Shown piece by piece: positions 44,450-57,555 of a DNA stretch of 64,000 bases (its first letter is position 1; each line of letters starts with the position of its first letter). The stretch spans positions 372,001 to 436,000 of the forward strand of contig JASANH010000193.1 in NCBI GenBank assembly GCA_030248295.1, in the 5' to 3' direction. Below the pieces are notes generated by a model. The model had not been told where the DNA came from and did not search any database. It saw only the letters and a list, made by a program, of their open reading frames with translations. The DNA comes from Mesodorylaimus sp. YZB2_4 (lineage: Eukaryota > Nematoda > Enoplea > Dorylaimida > Dorylaimidae). The position numbers were made by a program, and so were the translations under genes.

Positions 44450-45214
44450 GACCACCACGAATCGAATTTGGGATCAAGGTTTATGGCTTTCTGGTTTCCC
44501 GCCAACGGCTTATTTAAGGATAGTGATACGACCCCCATCGGGCTTTACAGTCTAGAAACACTAATCCTGATTTTTGGGTATGCTAATCATGACTTAGCTT
44601 GTTAGCCTCTTATATCTTAGCCCGGAGCACAAGGCTACTTGGGTACCTTGGCGCATAGCGTATGTAAAAAGTCAAACACGGGCTAAAAACTGTTTGCCTA
44701 TTGTGCATATGACTGCGCGCTTCGACAGAGCTACGCGCCGAATGGTAAGGCGGATCGTACACTATGAATAAAATGTTTGCCACTTCTGCCACTCGCTCAA
44801 GTGTAAATAAGACGTGACACGTCCGACAGCAGTTTACTTAGGCACCAGTGCTGGACTGACAGGCCAGACATGACATAATCATAAACCTATGACCGCCCTC
44901 GACGATTCTAGTTCTTCTATTTGGACACTATTCCCCCCGTAGTGCATTTCATATATTCTCTTTGCATTCTCGGACAAATCGCGTAGGCGAGACCTAAAAC
45001 GTAAGTGAGTGCTTGGTCAAAAATAGCATCCCTACCCTCAAAAACACTCAATCACAGTCCAGTCCTTCATCGCCCCCTGGACTTCCTCGTCCTGCTCTAC
45101 TTTTGGGTGTCGCGTCAGACGCGTTCTAATCGGGTTGTTACCATCGTTTGACACTCGTCTTGAGAGCGGTCTAGTTCCCGCAGTACGCTATCGTGCCTTA
45201 CCCAGACACTACTT

Positions 45215-45245
45215 TTTGGGGTGACTTAGCCTGAGTCACCCCAAA
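45215..45245. repeat. 12-bp perfect hairpin
   Basis: TTTGGGGTGACT (45215-45226) and AGTCACCCCAAA (45234-45245) are exact complements with a 7-base loop (tagcctg). It lies about 175 bases beyond the SMYD4-like stop codon. Confidence 0.75.
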
Positions 45246-45281
45246 CGACGATATCTCACAGAATCCATACTTGCTTACCTG

Positions 45282-45337
45282 ACATTTCTGTCCGACAAGC
45301 AAAAAATTCACTGCACACTCTCGTCGGACAGAAATGT
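45282..45337. repeat. 15-bp perfect inverted repeat
   Basis: ACATTTCTGTCCGAC (45282-45296) and GTCGGACAGAAATGT (45323-45337) are exact complements separated by 26 bases. It sits 36 bases from the previous hairpin and about 80 bases past the SMYD4-like stop, so both could be in its 3'UTR. Confidence 0.75.
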
Positions 45338-45418
45338 GCGTAAGCGCAAAGTGGTAAAGGTGTAGGTTCTCCTCCCGCCGAGGCCTAGTGCCCCCCCCCC
45401 ATCGACATTCGCTCAATC

Positions 45419-48400
45419 TCACCTGCCATCCTTGGCAAAAACCATCGAATCAGGCTCCTGTGAGATTGCAGACGACACCACATCAATGAACTTGAGTATC
45501 TCGTTGGCCGATTCGATCGATTCATCCCCGTATATGTAGCCCACCGTAAAAAGGTTCATTTCGATCAGACGAACAGCTGGCCCTACGCCACCGCGGATAT
45601 CTAAAAAACCAATGTCTGTTACTCCCACACCCGACTTCCAAATTATTCATACCGTTTTTCAGAATCCACTCCGCTACAGTATCTCGCCATTCGGATAGTT
45701 TTTTGTTATGCACGTACATCAAACGGCTTAGTGCTTCAAGCAGCGTCAGCACTTTTTCCAACGCCTCCGCATCTACGACGTTGGGTAAACTATTCGATCC
45801 ACCCGTTTCCTTCACTTTTTCTTGCACGAACTCCTCTAATTTCTCCTCCGCAACTTTAATCTGCGCCTAAAGCAAAAAACTGTTTCACTAAACCGTAAAA
45901 CTCTTAGATAGAAAGGACAAGGCCGTACACTCGGATAAAACCATCTTACCGAAACTTCATCACACGAAATTCGATTCTCGCATTTCGTGCAAACGTATTC
46001 AAGATTTGCAGCATCTTCGAACATGGCATTCGACACTTTGCGAACGGTTTCTTCCAAATCGAAGCACATGGCACTCAAATTTAATTTCCATTTCGGACAT
46101 TTTGCGCAAGCGATAGCCTTGAAAGTACAAATCCTCACAAAATTTTTATTTCGAAAAGTTTAAAATCAACTTACACTAAAATATTTTTCTTTTTCTGCAT
46201 ACTCCGATTTGACACAAGCGCAGCATTTGCAATCGAAATAATACTGGTTCAATAGAGCCTCCTTGCGTGCCACTCTCGTCATCCGACCAAATTGCGGCCC
46301 TAAATCTCGAAAGTGAACATTATGAAGGACAGGCACGAAATCCGTACCCACCCACCATAGCAATTCAGAATCTCTTCTCCTGGTGCGATTGTCCTCGTCG
46401 CTCGAACAACTAGCGTTCTTCCGATAAAACTGAAAACAAAATTTCACTCAACAGATTGCCACTGACAGACTTTTCTGCACTGGTCCAGCGAATCGGCCTG
46501 ATTCTCTTAAGTCACGAGTGACTGGTTTGGTTTGCAGATATCGGTAGAGTTCCTGATCTGTACTGCTCTGCAAACACTTCAGTCACAGGTCCGTCAGAAC
46601 CCAGTTTATGGCGAAAGAGGGAGCCGCTCCCCAAATTGTTGTGGCATAAACTCATAATCAGCACGAGGTGTCGCGGACTGCGTGGGTTCATACCTGGCTT
46701 GAGCCCTCCTCTGGCAAGGGTTTCACCAGGACCATGCGTGGGCAAGGTCCGGATGCTTAGGGGTCGCCCCTTCCTACGCCCATACATGGCCCGGAACCAA
46801 TTCAAAGTGACACTTACCTCGAAAATATATTCGGTCGGCACGAATGATTCATTAGGCTGGCTGTTGGATAAATAGCCGAGGCGATCTTGCACTCCCCAGT
46901 TCTTTCTGTGGGCATATTGCCAGCTTGACTAACCGAGCCCTCTCTTATCAATGTACTAATAGCGTGAGCATTGCAAATAAGAATTTCGATCAATCGAAGA
47001 AAGATCGACGTCACGTTCTCCGTGGCCATTTCCAATTTTCGATCTTCTGAACTAGATTTACAGCTGGCGCAGATATTCTGCGACGAATTGAACCATTCGT
47101 TAACCAATCTCGGCCACTGCTTTCGAGATGTTGCTAAGCGAGTCAATGCTTTCGCTGCCTGAAACAAAACAAAAAATTATACGTTTTCCGCCATAGAAAA
47201 AACGAAATCAGGCTACCTTTCCAAATACGTTTATATCTTCATTCTTAGCATCATCATGGTGAGCCATTAGATTCCAAACACATCGATATCCGCTGTCGTA
47301 TATCTCATCCTCCTTTAGTCCATACCGACCTTCACACGCCACATTCTGCCCGGGGGAACTATGCTGGCAGACGAAACAATCTAAAATAATCGATATTTAG
47401 AATCCATGCATTCCATAACTGAGTATAGATGCACGGTATCACCCATATCCTCAGTCGGGATTCAAATCCACCTAAGCATCCACTTCAAATACCAACCGCA
47501 AGCCATGCATTTTTTCCAAACGTTCTTTCACTTACCGGCAATATCCTGAACTGAAGAGGCGATAAAGATTTTATACGCCAAATACGCCAAGCCGATTTGA
47601 TAAAGCCGCTCGACCTGACCACATTCCAAAACATGGGCCGACCATTGACTCTCAAAGCATGCTTCTGAACAGAAGCGCACATCGGTGCAGACATTGCATC
47701 TGCAAAGAGGTGTCCCATTAGCACCCCGTCATACCCCACCTAACAGATCACTTACGGAACGAAATCCAAAGGTAGCACATCGTGGCACCCGTGACAATGG
47801 GTCATTTGTGAATGATCCAACAAAATTGAGGCGTACGGTTTTTCAATGATTATCACTGACCCGGCAGCTATTTCCTTCACGGCCTCAAACCAGAAAAATG
47901 ATAAGTCTTGATACGGACAAGAAAATTTATGATTACCACTAGGCGACGTCCAATGTGAGGACTGTATTTCATAATAATATCCGAGCTAATGCCAGGAATG
48001 CTCTCATTCGGTCCACCGCACAATTCTGGGATCGTGTCGTGGCTCTTTTTGTTCAAATTTAGACTAAAACTTGGAAAAACACAAATAAAATCAGTGTGGC
48101 AGAAACCCGCATAAACTTCGAAGAAACTTAACCCACTCCGGCCACGCGACCCTCGGACTGTCTCACCTCGCCATCTTCTCACATTTCATGTCCATCTCGC
48201 ATTTCGATTTCCGACGATTCAATTTCTCCACCAACGTATCAGGACACGATGAGCATGCCGAAGCTCGATTGATATCGCGAAGGCATTCCTGGAAAAAATA
48301 CATTACAGAATGCTCAATAATAATCACTCACTAATTACCCCGTATGCTTTCAGTTCATGCAGTGCAGCCGAACGATTGCCGAACGCATAAGCCAGCAACT

Positions 48401-49110
48401 CGCTCGACTCTGGCGCATGCAGAATGCTCTAAAAAAGAACGCAAACCTGGAACTAACAAACCCAGCTACCTGGGTCACGCAATCGTCATGTACAACATCC
48501 CCACAGTACGGTCCAATCTTCCCATGTTTTCCTACCTTTCGGACTTTCATCTCCCTATTCTGCAACGTCCCGCTCTTCGTATGCACCAAACAGGCACCTA
48601 TTCGGGACAGAGAAATCAATGACAACTAGTCAATGACCACTGTACTTTGGCCTAATGGTCTCATTTCGTGCCATGGATTAGTTTACTCGTCACCTAGCAA
48701 ATGTGTACATGCACTTCAGAAGTAGGAGGCAAAAACAGAATATATGTCCAAAAGGTCAAAATAGGGTTGCGAGTTAAGAAAGTTCTGATTAAGACTTTGA
48801 TGGATGCAAAACACGAGAAACTAAACTTAGAAATTCCACAGAGTGCATGTTTTTGTCAGATTCTAAAAAGCATTAGGCAGATGCGAGCTGTTTAAAAAAG
48901 ATCACCAACAGACCTCATTAGATAGGCGACCGACTGACGCAAAAATCCTTCCCCCACTTCTCTCTCAATTCTACAGTAAAAATCGCCTCTAAGATAGGTA
49001 AAAAACATTACCTGACTGTATGCATCCAAAGCAGCGTCCAATCTCCGCTGCGCAAAGAACTCGTTTCCCAACCTTCGATACCGCTCGGCTTCTGCGTCCG
49101 ACTTCAACAT
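45419..49110 (-). CDS. SMYD4-like lysine methyltransferase (TPR + split SET/MYND)
   Basis: About 11 exons. The start MLKSDAEAERYRRLGNEFFA at 49110 follows an acceptor (TTTTTAG), so a 5'UTR intron exists. N-terminal TPR-like helices (LDAALDAYSQ, then ELLAYAFGNRSAALHELKAY and ECLRDINRA) precede the SET domain. SET begins VIIIEKPYASIL and is split by a MYND zinc finger (CHGCHDVLPL, CTDVRFCSEACFES, WSAHVLECGQ). It continues with YPTASLMNHSCRPNIF, GRTLVVRATRTIAPGEEIL-NCYG, then GPQFGRMTRVARKEALL and the Cys-rich post-SET (YYFDCKCCACV). NHSC and NCYG are the SAM-binding and catalytic elements. The TPR-SET-MYND order identifies the SMYD4 class. The helical C-terminus ends AKDGR. A family B repeat lies in the intron between NIF and GRTL. 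Confidence 0.88.
46476..46718 (+). repeat. Dispersed repeat B, copy 2
   Basis: Related to 1698-2011; it lacks about 35 bases present there between ctaagtc and cgagtgactgg. It lies wholly within an intron of the SMYD4-like gene (about 46440-46825), making that intron much longer than its neighbours. Confidence 0.6.
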
Positions 49111-50130
49111 GATCTAAAAATCGAACAGTGACTATAATCACAGTTCAGTTTCCGCGATCACCAGAGCGGTTTACTGTGTGCGGATCACTTTCCTCAGTGT
49201 ATCCATGACTTTCTTGTCACCTCTCCCGCCTCCCCGCAGAGAAACCTAAGCTTCTCGTCCCACTCGGCGGGAATTCAAACTGATCTTGCCGTTACGCAGG
49301 AGTGTTTTTGCTACATTCCCCATCGCACACAAGTTTACTCGGCATCGGCCACAATTCCACCACTTTTCACTTCCATATAGTACTGGCCAAACGAAAGCGC
49401 AAAACAAAAAGCTCACACCGTCAATATCCTACCCCCCCCCCCATTCCAACGTGTCAAACATAGAAGCGACTGTGTGGATAATGAACAGTCGACAAGACAT
49501 AATGGCAGCAATAACAACTACTCCATCGTACATACATTTCTCACTGTGCCTAGTTTCCAAGACCTTCCCTATTAGAGTTAACTCAAAAACAGCAGCACCA
49601 CAAAACTGTCCTACACGAGTACACCTGCCACACCCTAACATTCCAATGGCTAACTCAACGAAAAACCAGTAAAGCATTCCATGAGAGAAGCATTCCACAC
49701 AAACAAGCAGAGTAAAATGACGCATAGCTGAGTCAACCCTGTAACATATCTACACAACACACAGTTCAGTGAACATGACTCGTACCCCTACTCTCACGAT
49801 CAGTCAACCCCAAAACACTAACATGCGCCAAAAGAAGAATGAACAAGTACAGAAGTATCTCAAATTGAAAAATGGCAGAAACGTATTCTTATTCTCAGAC
49901 TAACACTAAGACATATTTACATAAAGATTGCATTGCTATTTGCCACCCAAGCATTTTTTGAGAAAGCAAATATTTCCCACCGTCTCATCGATTTTTGTTC
50001 TTCAACATTCTCCGCTTAGCTGAAAAACAGAAACTCGATTTACACGTCCCATAAAGCATGACCTTTGAAACCCGTCTGGCCCGATTTCATTAGCCCCTGG
50101 TTGAGCAAGAATCAACTGACCTTTAACGAC
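49111..50130. other. Intergenic, no gene seen
   Basis: The upstream region of the SMYD4-like gene and the 3' flank of the NCAM gene. Frames at 49286-49725 overlap on opposite strands and have no domain. A C run of about 12 bases lies at 49431-49442. Confidence 0.45.
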
Positions 50131-53100
50131 TCACATCATCGGCGTTGACTCGCTAGCATCCGCATCCGCTTTCTCCACATTCACAGTTATATGTTCTTCC
50201 TTCAACGGCTGCTTTTCTTGCCGTTCTTCAAACCTAAAACCATCAGTGCTCCCTGAGATTCAAAACCCAATCCATACCTCTCTAACCGCCTGACCTGGTA
50301 TCTTTAGCAGCACCACCTTCTTCCATCATCGTCTCCTTGGCTTTCACTTCTGGCGGCGTCCTTCCGCATAGATTCACGCATATACACATCAGAAGACCAC
50401 ATTGATTGACGTAGTAACAGGCAACATCGACCAAGACCACGATTATCAATATGATAATCACCACAATGCCAACAATGGCTCCCGTGCTAGGACCCGAGGC
50501 TGTCGGTTGCGAAGAGTCACCACCGACTTGACGAGATTCATCTGAAACAAGAATCACTATTACACCTCGCCCTACTCTACCCGCCCAGCCCTTCTTACCA
50601 GGCGCGATTAAAGTGATTTCGGCCACTTCACTGAATCCTTCAGAGTTCTTCGCCTTCACCCTAATATCGTACGTCCTGGCCGATTGCAAGTTAGCGAAGA
50701 CATATCGATTCTCCGAGGTCTTTTTTTCAACAAAACTCAACTCTTCCTCGCCTTCGATAGCCACAGGTTTAAACTCGACAACGTATTCGGTGATGCTACG
50801 TCCGCCGTCATCTTCCACCGACCATTCCAACGGGCATTCGGCCAAAGAACAACGAACAGGACCTTCCACCGCAAACGATGGCTTGGCAGGTACTACAACA
50901 AAACGTCCCACGTATCTGAGGACTACAACTGGACGAACACGACTAACCGGTTGGATCCTTTGTTTTACACATGATAGTCGCAACTTCGGAAGTGCCAGCT
51001 TCATTCTCGCCCGTCACATTCAAAGTGTATTCGGTACTTGGCTCCAACTTGGTCAACTTGTAAATGCCGGAATCCACTGAAACGTAATCCCACAATGTAC
51101 TTCTACAGATACAATATCTAACTCTTAACATACCGAAATCCAGATTGAACTGCTTGTCACCCGACGTGTCTATCGCGACAACATGGACTTTCCGGGGGCG
51201 CCGATTTTCATTTTCCGTTAAAGAGTACTTTTCGATCTTCACTGTCACACTCGTAGGCTTGGCATCATTTTCCTCACAATTCACATCCGGCTTTGGCGGC
51301 AGCTCTAAAAAAGAACACTAATTAGCAAGTATAAGAGTTCTGCATAGGTACGAAATCGAATCGTACATCTGCAAAGTATTATCTGATCCATCAACCCCAA
51401 AATGCAGCCGCACGATTTCCGAACGCATAAGCCCGCCACCTTTTTTAAGTGCCCAAGCCCACACTTACTGACTATGAGTAAAGACACGAAGCCCGCCCAG
51501 GACCTCGCTGCCGACCCCGTTATGCCTTACCAATCAGCATCATCTGGATTTCTTTTGACGCCGATGGTTCGATACCATTATCCGCCTTACACGTGTACGT
51601 AGTGAAATCGTCTCCTCCCAAGGGCGTTACCTAAATATGAAAGACACAATACTGAACTTCAGGCAAACCAACCAGCCACAACCCACCTTTAAATTACCAT
51701 TCTTTCCTTCCGGCTCAATTTCAAAATGACCTTCTTGGTTTTCCACAACCACGTTCTTACTTCCGACTTTCTTATACCACGTCCACTTTGGATCAGGCAC
51801 GCCAAACGCCTGGCAAAAGATGGTGTAATGAGTTCCGATAAGAGCACGAACGGTGTCTTTGGTGAACGCTACGATCTCCGGTGCTTCTGAAAACAAACAT
51901 GACGTCAACGTTGCCCCACGCCCTAACCATGACACCTTACTTCGAACTTCCAGTTTTAAAGTCTTCGTCACTTTACCAGCATCGTTGGTCACAGTGCACT
52001 GATATTCTCCAGCATCGAGCAACGTCGCCTTCTTCACGTTCAACGTAGCCGTTTCATTTTTGATCACCACGTACCGCTCGTTCTGTTCGTCCTCGGCGCC
52101 CTAAAAAGACAGCTTATCACCTTCCCATATCCAAGCCAAAATCCAGCACTTACGCTGCCTTCAACGGCGCTCTCTTCAGTAGCTGGCCGTACGCTAATTT
52201 GAACTCCGTCCTTGGTTAAAACGGCGCTCAGTGCATCTCCACCAGTGTACACGCAGGGCGACTCGAAATTGTCACCCACAGTCACAGCGGCTGTTTCATC
52301 AAAACTTGTGATTTGTGGTTTCGCTGAAAAATTTCCAAATCAGTCGACAACTCGCATATTGCAATATTCAAAACTACTTACAATAAACCATCACATTTAG
52401 TTCGCCTTCACTTTTCCCAACGATATTCGTTGCCGCGCACGTGTACGAACCTGCATCACTGACCGTTACTTTCTTGATCTCTAACACACCTGGAGATGGC
52501 GTATTGTAAAGTTCACTTTCGCTCAATTCACCACCATTCTAAAAAATTAAATAGCACTAATTCTAAGCACCAAGAAACACACAATATCTTACTTTCATAT
52601 ATTTCAACTCCGGCGTTGGCACACCAGTGGAAGAGCAAGTAAGTCGAACCAGCTCAGCATCCTCGTGCACTCCTTTCGGCCACTTTTCCGGCTCGGCCAA
52701 CGAAACTGTTACTGGGCCAGGTGGAACTGAAATAAAATCACTGATGCAAGGGTTAAAATCCATCCAAACACACCTTCTCACTCACCATGCCCAGTCACAT
52801 TGATATTGAAACTCTTGAAATCTCCAGTGGCCGGCTGCGCTGCCTCGCATGTGTAAATGCCATTGTGTGACTTCGTATCAAAACTTTTGATTACCAGATC
52901 ACCATTTTCCGCAAAGCTGAACCAGTTTTCTTCAACAGCTGTAAAAAAGCAAGACATAAAATGCTTGTTCAAGTGGCAGATCGAAGTGGATCCCTTCACA
53001 ACTACACATGGTTTACCATAAATTGCACGATTCCCCCCTCTCCAACCCCCCCTTTATAGTTTCCCCAATGAGAAAACATTTAATGAGAAACTCGATTCTT

Positions 53101-56100
53101 AATTTCATTAAGTGCTCCACAAATCAATTTTCCTATAATGCATCGTGATTTATTCTCCACGGAAAAACGCATTTCCTCGAGTTTAACTATGTCCGGCTAT
53201 CAATTTCAATTATGGCTATCGTCCGCGTGTCCCCCAAGCACCATTCACATCGACTGCCCATACTCAAATATACGCACTCATTAGCGCCTCTAACAACTAA
53301 AACCGAACGCGTTTCTTCTGTTCTCTTCTCGGAATGGGATCCGAGTCGATATAGAAAACACATGGCCTATGCTTAGCACAAACATACTAAACGAGACTCG
53401 ACGCCCCGACGACTGTGTAATCATTATCTATTGTATTCCATAATGCCACATCTTCTCGTCTCAACGACAAAACCGAAACGAATCAATTAACCAAATAAAA
53501 CCCTGCACGCGACAGTGACCAACTATACCCCCATCCCCGTGCCACCCAATAATCGACCCTCTGGCATATACACCACCGTCGTGTCTCAGTTCCGACCGGC
53601 AGAAGGCAGCTACATAGGTGACACCGCTCATTATACGTATGATCAGAAAAATGATCAGCTGAATCAGTGAACTAGAAATTATGAAATCGCAAAAGGGGTC
53701 AAAATGAACACAATAGACCCCCTTTCGCATTACCCAAACAACAGACAGACAATCGGCTTACACAACAATACATCGAGCATTTCCTCTCGAAACCATATAA
53801 ACCGCCTTATTTGCGCCGCAGAGCGTGAAACAGCTCCGCTTTCATCCTAATGACAAAACAGCACGCCCTGCGAAAACAACTGTTTGTTTTCCTTTCCCGT
53901 GGGAACGGCGTCAGATTACAAATTGCGATCCCCCTCCCCAACCACCCTAAGTGAGAAATCTTACATCACGAGCAGATCTTTCGCCCTAGCTTATTTATGA
54001 AGAACCGATCGAAATGCTCATAGCCTCAGGCCCCTCTCACCCCCCAGCCAGCACTTACACAACGCAACCCCGTCTTTCATCCAAGACGTAACCGGTTTCG
54101 GATCTCCATCAGCATCGCATACGATCGTCGCTTCCTGACCCTGGACGGGATTTTGCTCGGCTTTCGTCTTCGCGAACGTAATGCTTCCTAAAACAATCTT
54201 AAATTCCAAAATGTCTCGCATTTTCTCCTAATGACTTACGCGATAGAGACAGTTCGATAGAATCAGACTCCTCGCCATACGAGCACTTGTACTTGCCAGC
54301 GTCCGTCATCTGCGCCTCATTAATGATCAACATCGCCGACGTACGATTCGCGGCAGCACGTGCGATAGCGCGACTAAAACCAAAGCAAATCAGTCATCTC
54401 CCAAATCCTTTTAATTAAATCCACCTTACTCTCCGTCACTCTTCAATGGAATATCCACACCATTTTCAACTTTCGACCAGATCACACGCAAATCTTCTTG
54501 CGTCTCCGTTCCAACATCGTCCACTCGGCAATTTACCGAAAGTGAGTCACCAGTCTTCTTTCCCAGCAATTCTTTAGGCGTGAGCGTGATTCGAGCGCCT
54601 GAAATAAGGCAAACACATCAAAGCATACTTTGATCATTTTGCAGACGTGAGATTCCGCCTTTTTCCAGACGTGTCTCGTTTCTATCTTTCCTCCCAATTA
54701 CTACACACAAACCACCATTCGCCATTTCTACGCTGTCCCTCAAATCGTTCAAGGAGGCAATAAAACTGTTTCAAGCCTTCTTTGTCAAGGCCCTTCAATA
54801 AGGCGACGAAAGCAGCTTCCCTAAACGGCCACTCAAAAACCAGACCTATCCTATGCACTAAACGTCAATATTTCTGTCCCAGAATTCGTCTGCCTACATT
54901 TTTGCAAACAAAAACATTATTTTTATTGCGAAAAACCTTTCTTTTTCTCATTGCGCGTGACATGCGGCTTTCTTTTCTGGCAGGCGCCGAAGGCAAAAAC
55001 TGCAAACTTGCTCTGCACATCCAAAAGTCCTACGTCCCTTTTTCGAATTGGAAAAAATCGTTAGAAAAACAAGATTGTTCTAATCTGCTCTATCTCGCCA
55101 TTGCCAATTTTCTATTAGGCACCCACCAGTGAGCAACAAGCGAAACAAAGAGTCCGAACTTCATTAACGACTAATAGGTACTTTCAAGGAACCGGCCTAA
55201 ACACTGCTCTTTTTCATTACGCCTGTCGATTATCTTGCTTGTCTCGTCGTGTTCAAGAACGGGCCTTCCAACTCGCCTCGCCTCGCCTTCTATGGCCGAC
55301 AGGAGAAACGACTCGGAAACGCTTACGCATATGTTCGATTGCTGGCCATGGTCGGCCTGGTTTCGTCTCGTTGATTTTCCTGCCATCCCTTGCCTTCCCT
55401 CGTGCAAATGTTGCCAAGAAAAAGTGATATCGAAAGCGTATGCTCTCTTGTAGACCGTCGGTCGCCAGTCAGCCAGCTAACAGCTAGCCAAACGATCAAT
55501 ACTCATAGAAGAGCCAGGGAAACACGGAGGAAATAGTCGCTTCCTTCGCATCTAGTCAGGCAGACGGCGTCCTTGAACCTTTCCATAATAAAATACCTTC
55601 CACGCTCCTACATTGCATGCGGCCTAGAGACGAGGCACAATGCAAATGCGCCCAGCACACCTTAACAAGCTGCTTCTCGCCCAACCAAGTAATATGGCCT
55701 GCTGCCTTCGCTAATATACTCGCATCCGAACTTCCTCCCACCTCGCACCAATCATCAATCAAAGGATCGAAAAAACCAGATATTGCAAAAAAGAACTAAC
55801 GGCACTCGAGGACACCATATATAGACTTGCGTGCGTGCAGCCAGTTTCGCCGAGAGCTAGACTTATGTATGTGTCTGAATGGCGACAATCGTTTTTCTTC
55901 TTTCGCTTCCCAAAAACCCATTAAACATGGAAAGTTAGGGGGAGACGGGCGAGGGACTGGGCAACGTAGAACGCGCAAAACTAGGCTCAAGGATTTCTCG
56001 ACCAGATTGAGACGTCGACGAAAGGTCAAGCGCATTATTGTCCGTCAACGGTGTACATGGAACCGAGACGGAAGACTTGGCTCTAAAATCCTACCGGCCC

Positions 56101-57431
56101 TAGCCCTATCTATTCGTGTCCGAGGCAGGGGAGGGCATTGTCACGCGTTGTTTGACCGAAAAGGCCTCTAAACAAGCGCGAAATCTATCGACCAAGCGTT
56201 GTTCTCACCGACCGTTTTCGTTTGTGTCGTGTTGGCCTAGATAGGCACACTTTCGCACGATAAGAAAAAGAAGGAAGGACAGAAGGGCCAGATTCCGTAG
56301 GAAAAGCTATTGAACCGTCCAAAAACGATGCCATTTAGGCTTCCATAGAACACTTCCTCCTCAACCCTTCCCGAGTCAATAAAATAAGACGTAGAAACAC
56401 TTAGCCAATCGGTCATGCGTGTTACGGTCAGTCAGCCTTATTCGAATCGAATAGGATTGTTTATAAAGGCGACAAACATTTACCAGTCTTTAGCGCGCTC
56501 CGTGCTCGCTATAGTTTATGCCTTTAAGCTCAAACCTAGTCCACAACAAAGCCATCAATCGCTTGCGCCCTTCGACTTTACTCAAAAAGATTTTTATCGG
56601 CGAAAATACCGCAAACAAAACAGAAAATGAGACCTGTTCTTACGCCCGCTCAGTGCTTCTCGACTCAAGTTTGGTTGCTCACAAACCGGATTTTAAATTT
56701 TTTATCTTTTGTGTCCACTTTTATTGTTCTTCGAAGCTAATCAGCTTTAATAAAATGCCGTAAAGCGTATACGAAGAAACTCGCTTTCTCGTTACCCGAG
56801 TCAACTAGAAGACAAATGAACGACACAATAAATGAAGAATCTGCAAACCTTTTAGCTCAGAAAAATTCACAAGTGACGACACTTTTTTACGCTAATGAAG
56901 AAAGCGTTCGTAGAAAACGTTTTCGGTTCAGTGCAAATAGAAAACGCTTTTCATCTGGGGAAAAGCGTCGCTGGGCGGTTGGTTAATGAACAAACGAGCG
57001 CTCGTTCTGTTTGTCCACACAAAAAATGTTATGCGACCAAGCTAAAACGAGCTGCTACGGCGCCAGTCTGACGGCCACCGTTGTCTCATCCGGTTTTGGA
57101 AATTCACCCGACTTAATGAAACGATGCCGCAGCTGGAGAACGTCCGCATCGCGCCTAAGGCCGCCTGCTGGTTTTTCCTCGTCTAGCCTTGATATCTGCC
57201 TCAAGAATCTTCTCTCCAGCTGGTCATAACATGCACGCACCGCGCAAGCAGTACGCCGACGATATGCTCATAAAAACAGTCGATAAGGTCACGGGGGAGA
57301 CAAAGAAGGAATTGAAATCAATTGCAAAATACAGCTCAAAAAACCTAAACATTCTTACCATAAGCCATCGAGATAAAGATTATTGCTAATATTCCAATAA
57401 CGGAACATCGAAATGCAAAATGTCGATCCAT
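50131..57431 (-). CDS. NCAM1: NCAM orthologue: five Ig domains, two FN3 domains, transmembrane helix
   Basis: First exon 57359-57431 is a signal peptide (MDRHFAFRCSVIGILAIIFI) ending in phase 1. It joins the Ig1 exon in phase 1 across a 2.76-kb intron. Ten half-Ig exons follow in pairs: about 54430-54599/54243-54372, 54055-54188/52790-52938, 52594-52727/52382-52537, 52153-52319/51943-52099 and 51688-51885/51526-51629. Each second half carries the tyrosine corner (for example DAGKYKCSYG, NGIYTCEAA, AGSYTCAAT, AGEYQCTVT, YTCKADNG). FN3-1 is 51133-51303 plus 50948-51075; FN3-2 is 50601-50891 (ARTYDIRVKAKNSEG). The TM exon reads VDVACYYVNQCGLLMCICVN followed by LCGR, the NCAM juxtamembrane signature. 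The tail ends SESTPMM. It is a homophilic cell-adhesion molecule of the plasma membrane, used in nervous systems. A TATA box lies at 57547-57555. Confidence 0.9.
54600..57358 (-). other. First intron of the NCAM gene
   Basis: A 2.76-kb intron. It includes the 12-base palindrome GAAAACGTTTTC (56913-56924) amid several aaaGCG/aaaACG words, and TTTATAAAGG at 56459-56468. There is an isolated minus-strand frame at 57055-57240 (contains LDEEKPAGGLRRDADVLQLR) that has no start or splice support. I see no nested gene that I can defend. Confidence 0.5.
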
Positions 57432-57546
57432 TTCTGATCGACGCTTCCAGTCCGTTCGTAAGAAAACGCACTAAATTCGTTTGTATATTGTCGTTGCACT
57501 GAACCGTTAGAAGACTCGTCTTTTCGTTTCCACTACGACAATGAGC

Positions 57547-57555
57547 GTTTATATA
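57547..57555 (-). promoter_or_regulatory. TATA box of the NCAM gene
   Basis: TATATAAAC on the minus strand, about 116 bases before the signal-peptide ATG at 57431. It is well placed for a 5'UTR of roughly 90 bases. The interval 57432-58183 upstream holds no other supportable gene. Confidence 0.5.

Larger units (their letters stand above)
44450..45418. other. Region between convergent sHSP and SMYD4-like genes; contains two hairpins
   Basis: No ORF with a domain. Two exact inverted repeats lie close together at 45215-45245 and 45282-45337 (listed separately). A C run lies near 45390-45400. Confidence 0.45.

Noticed and set aside
51395..51435. Short similarity of an NCAM intron to the SMYD4-like TPR exon at 48359-48395 (gccgNacgatttccgaacgcataagcc)
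   Set aside because: Only about 35-40 bases match, with no extension on either side; too little to call a duplication without a search.
57055..57240. Minus-strand ORF with protein-like text (LDEEKPAGG, FIKSGEFPKPDETT) in NCAM intron 1
   Set aside because: It starts from GTG, has a stop just upstream in frame and no splice sites that would join it to anything; no domain recognised.
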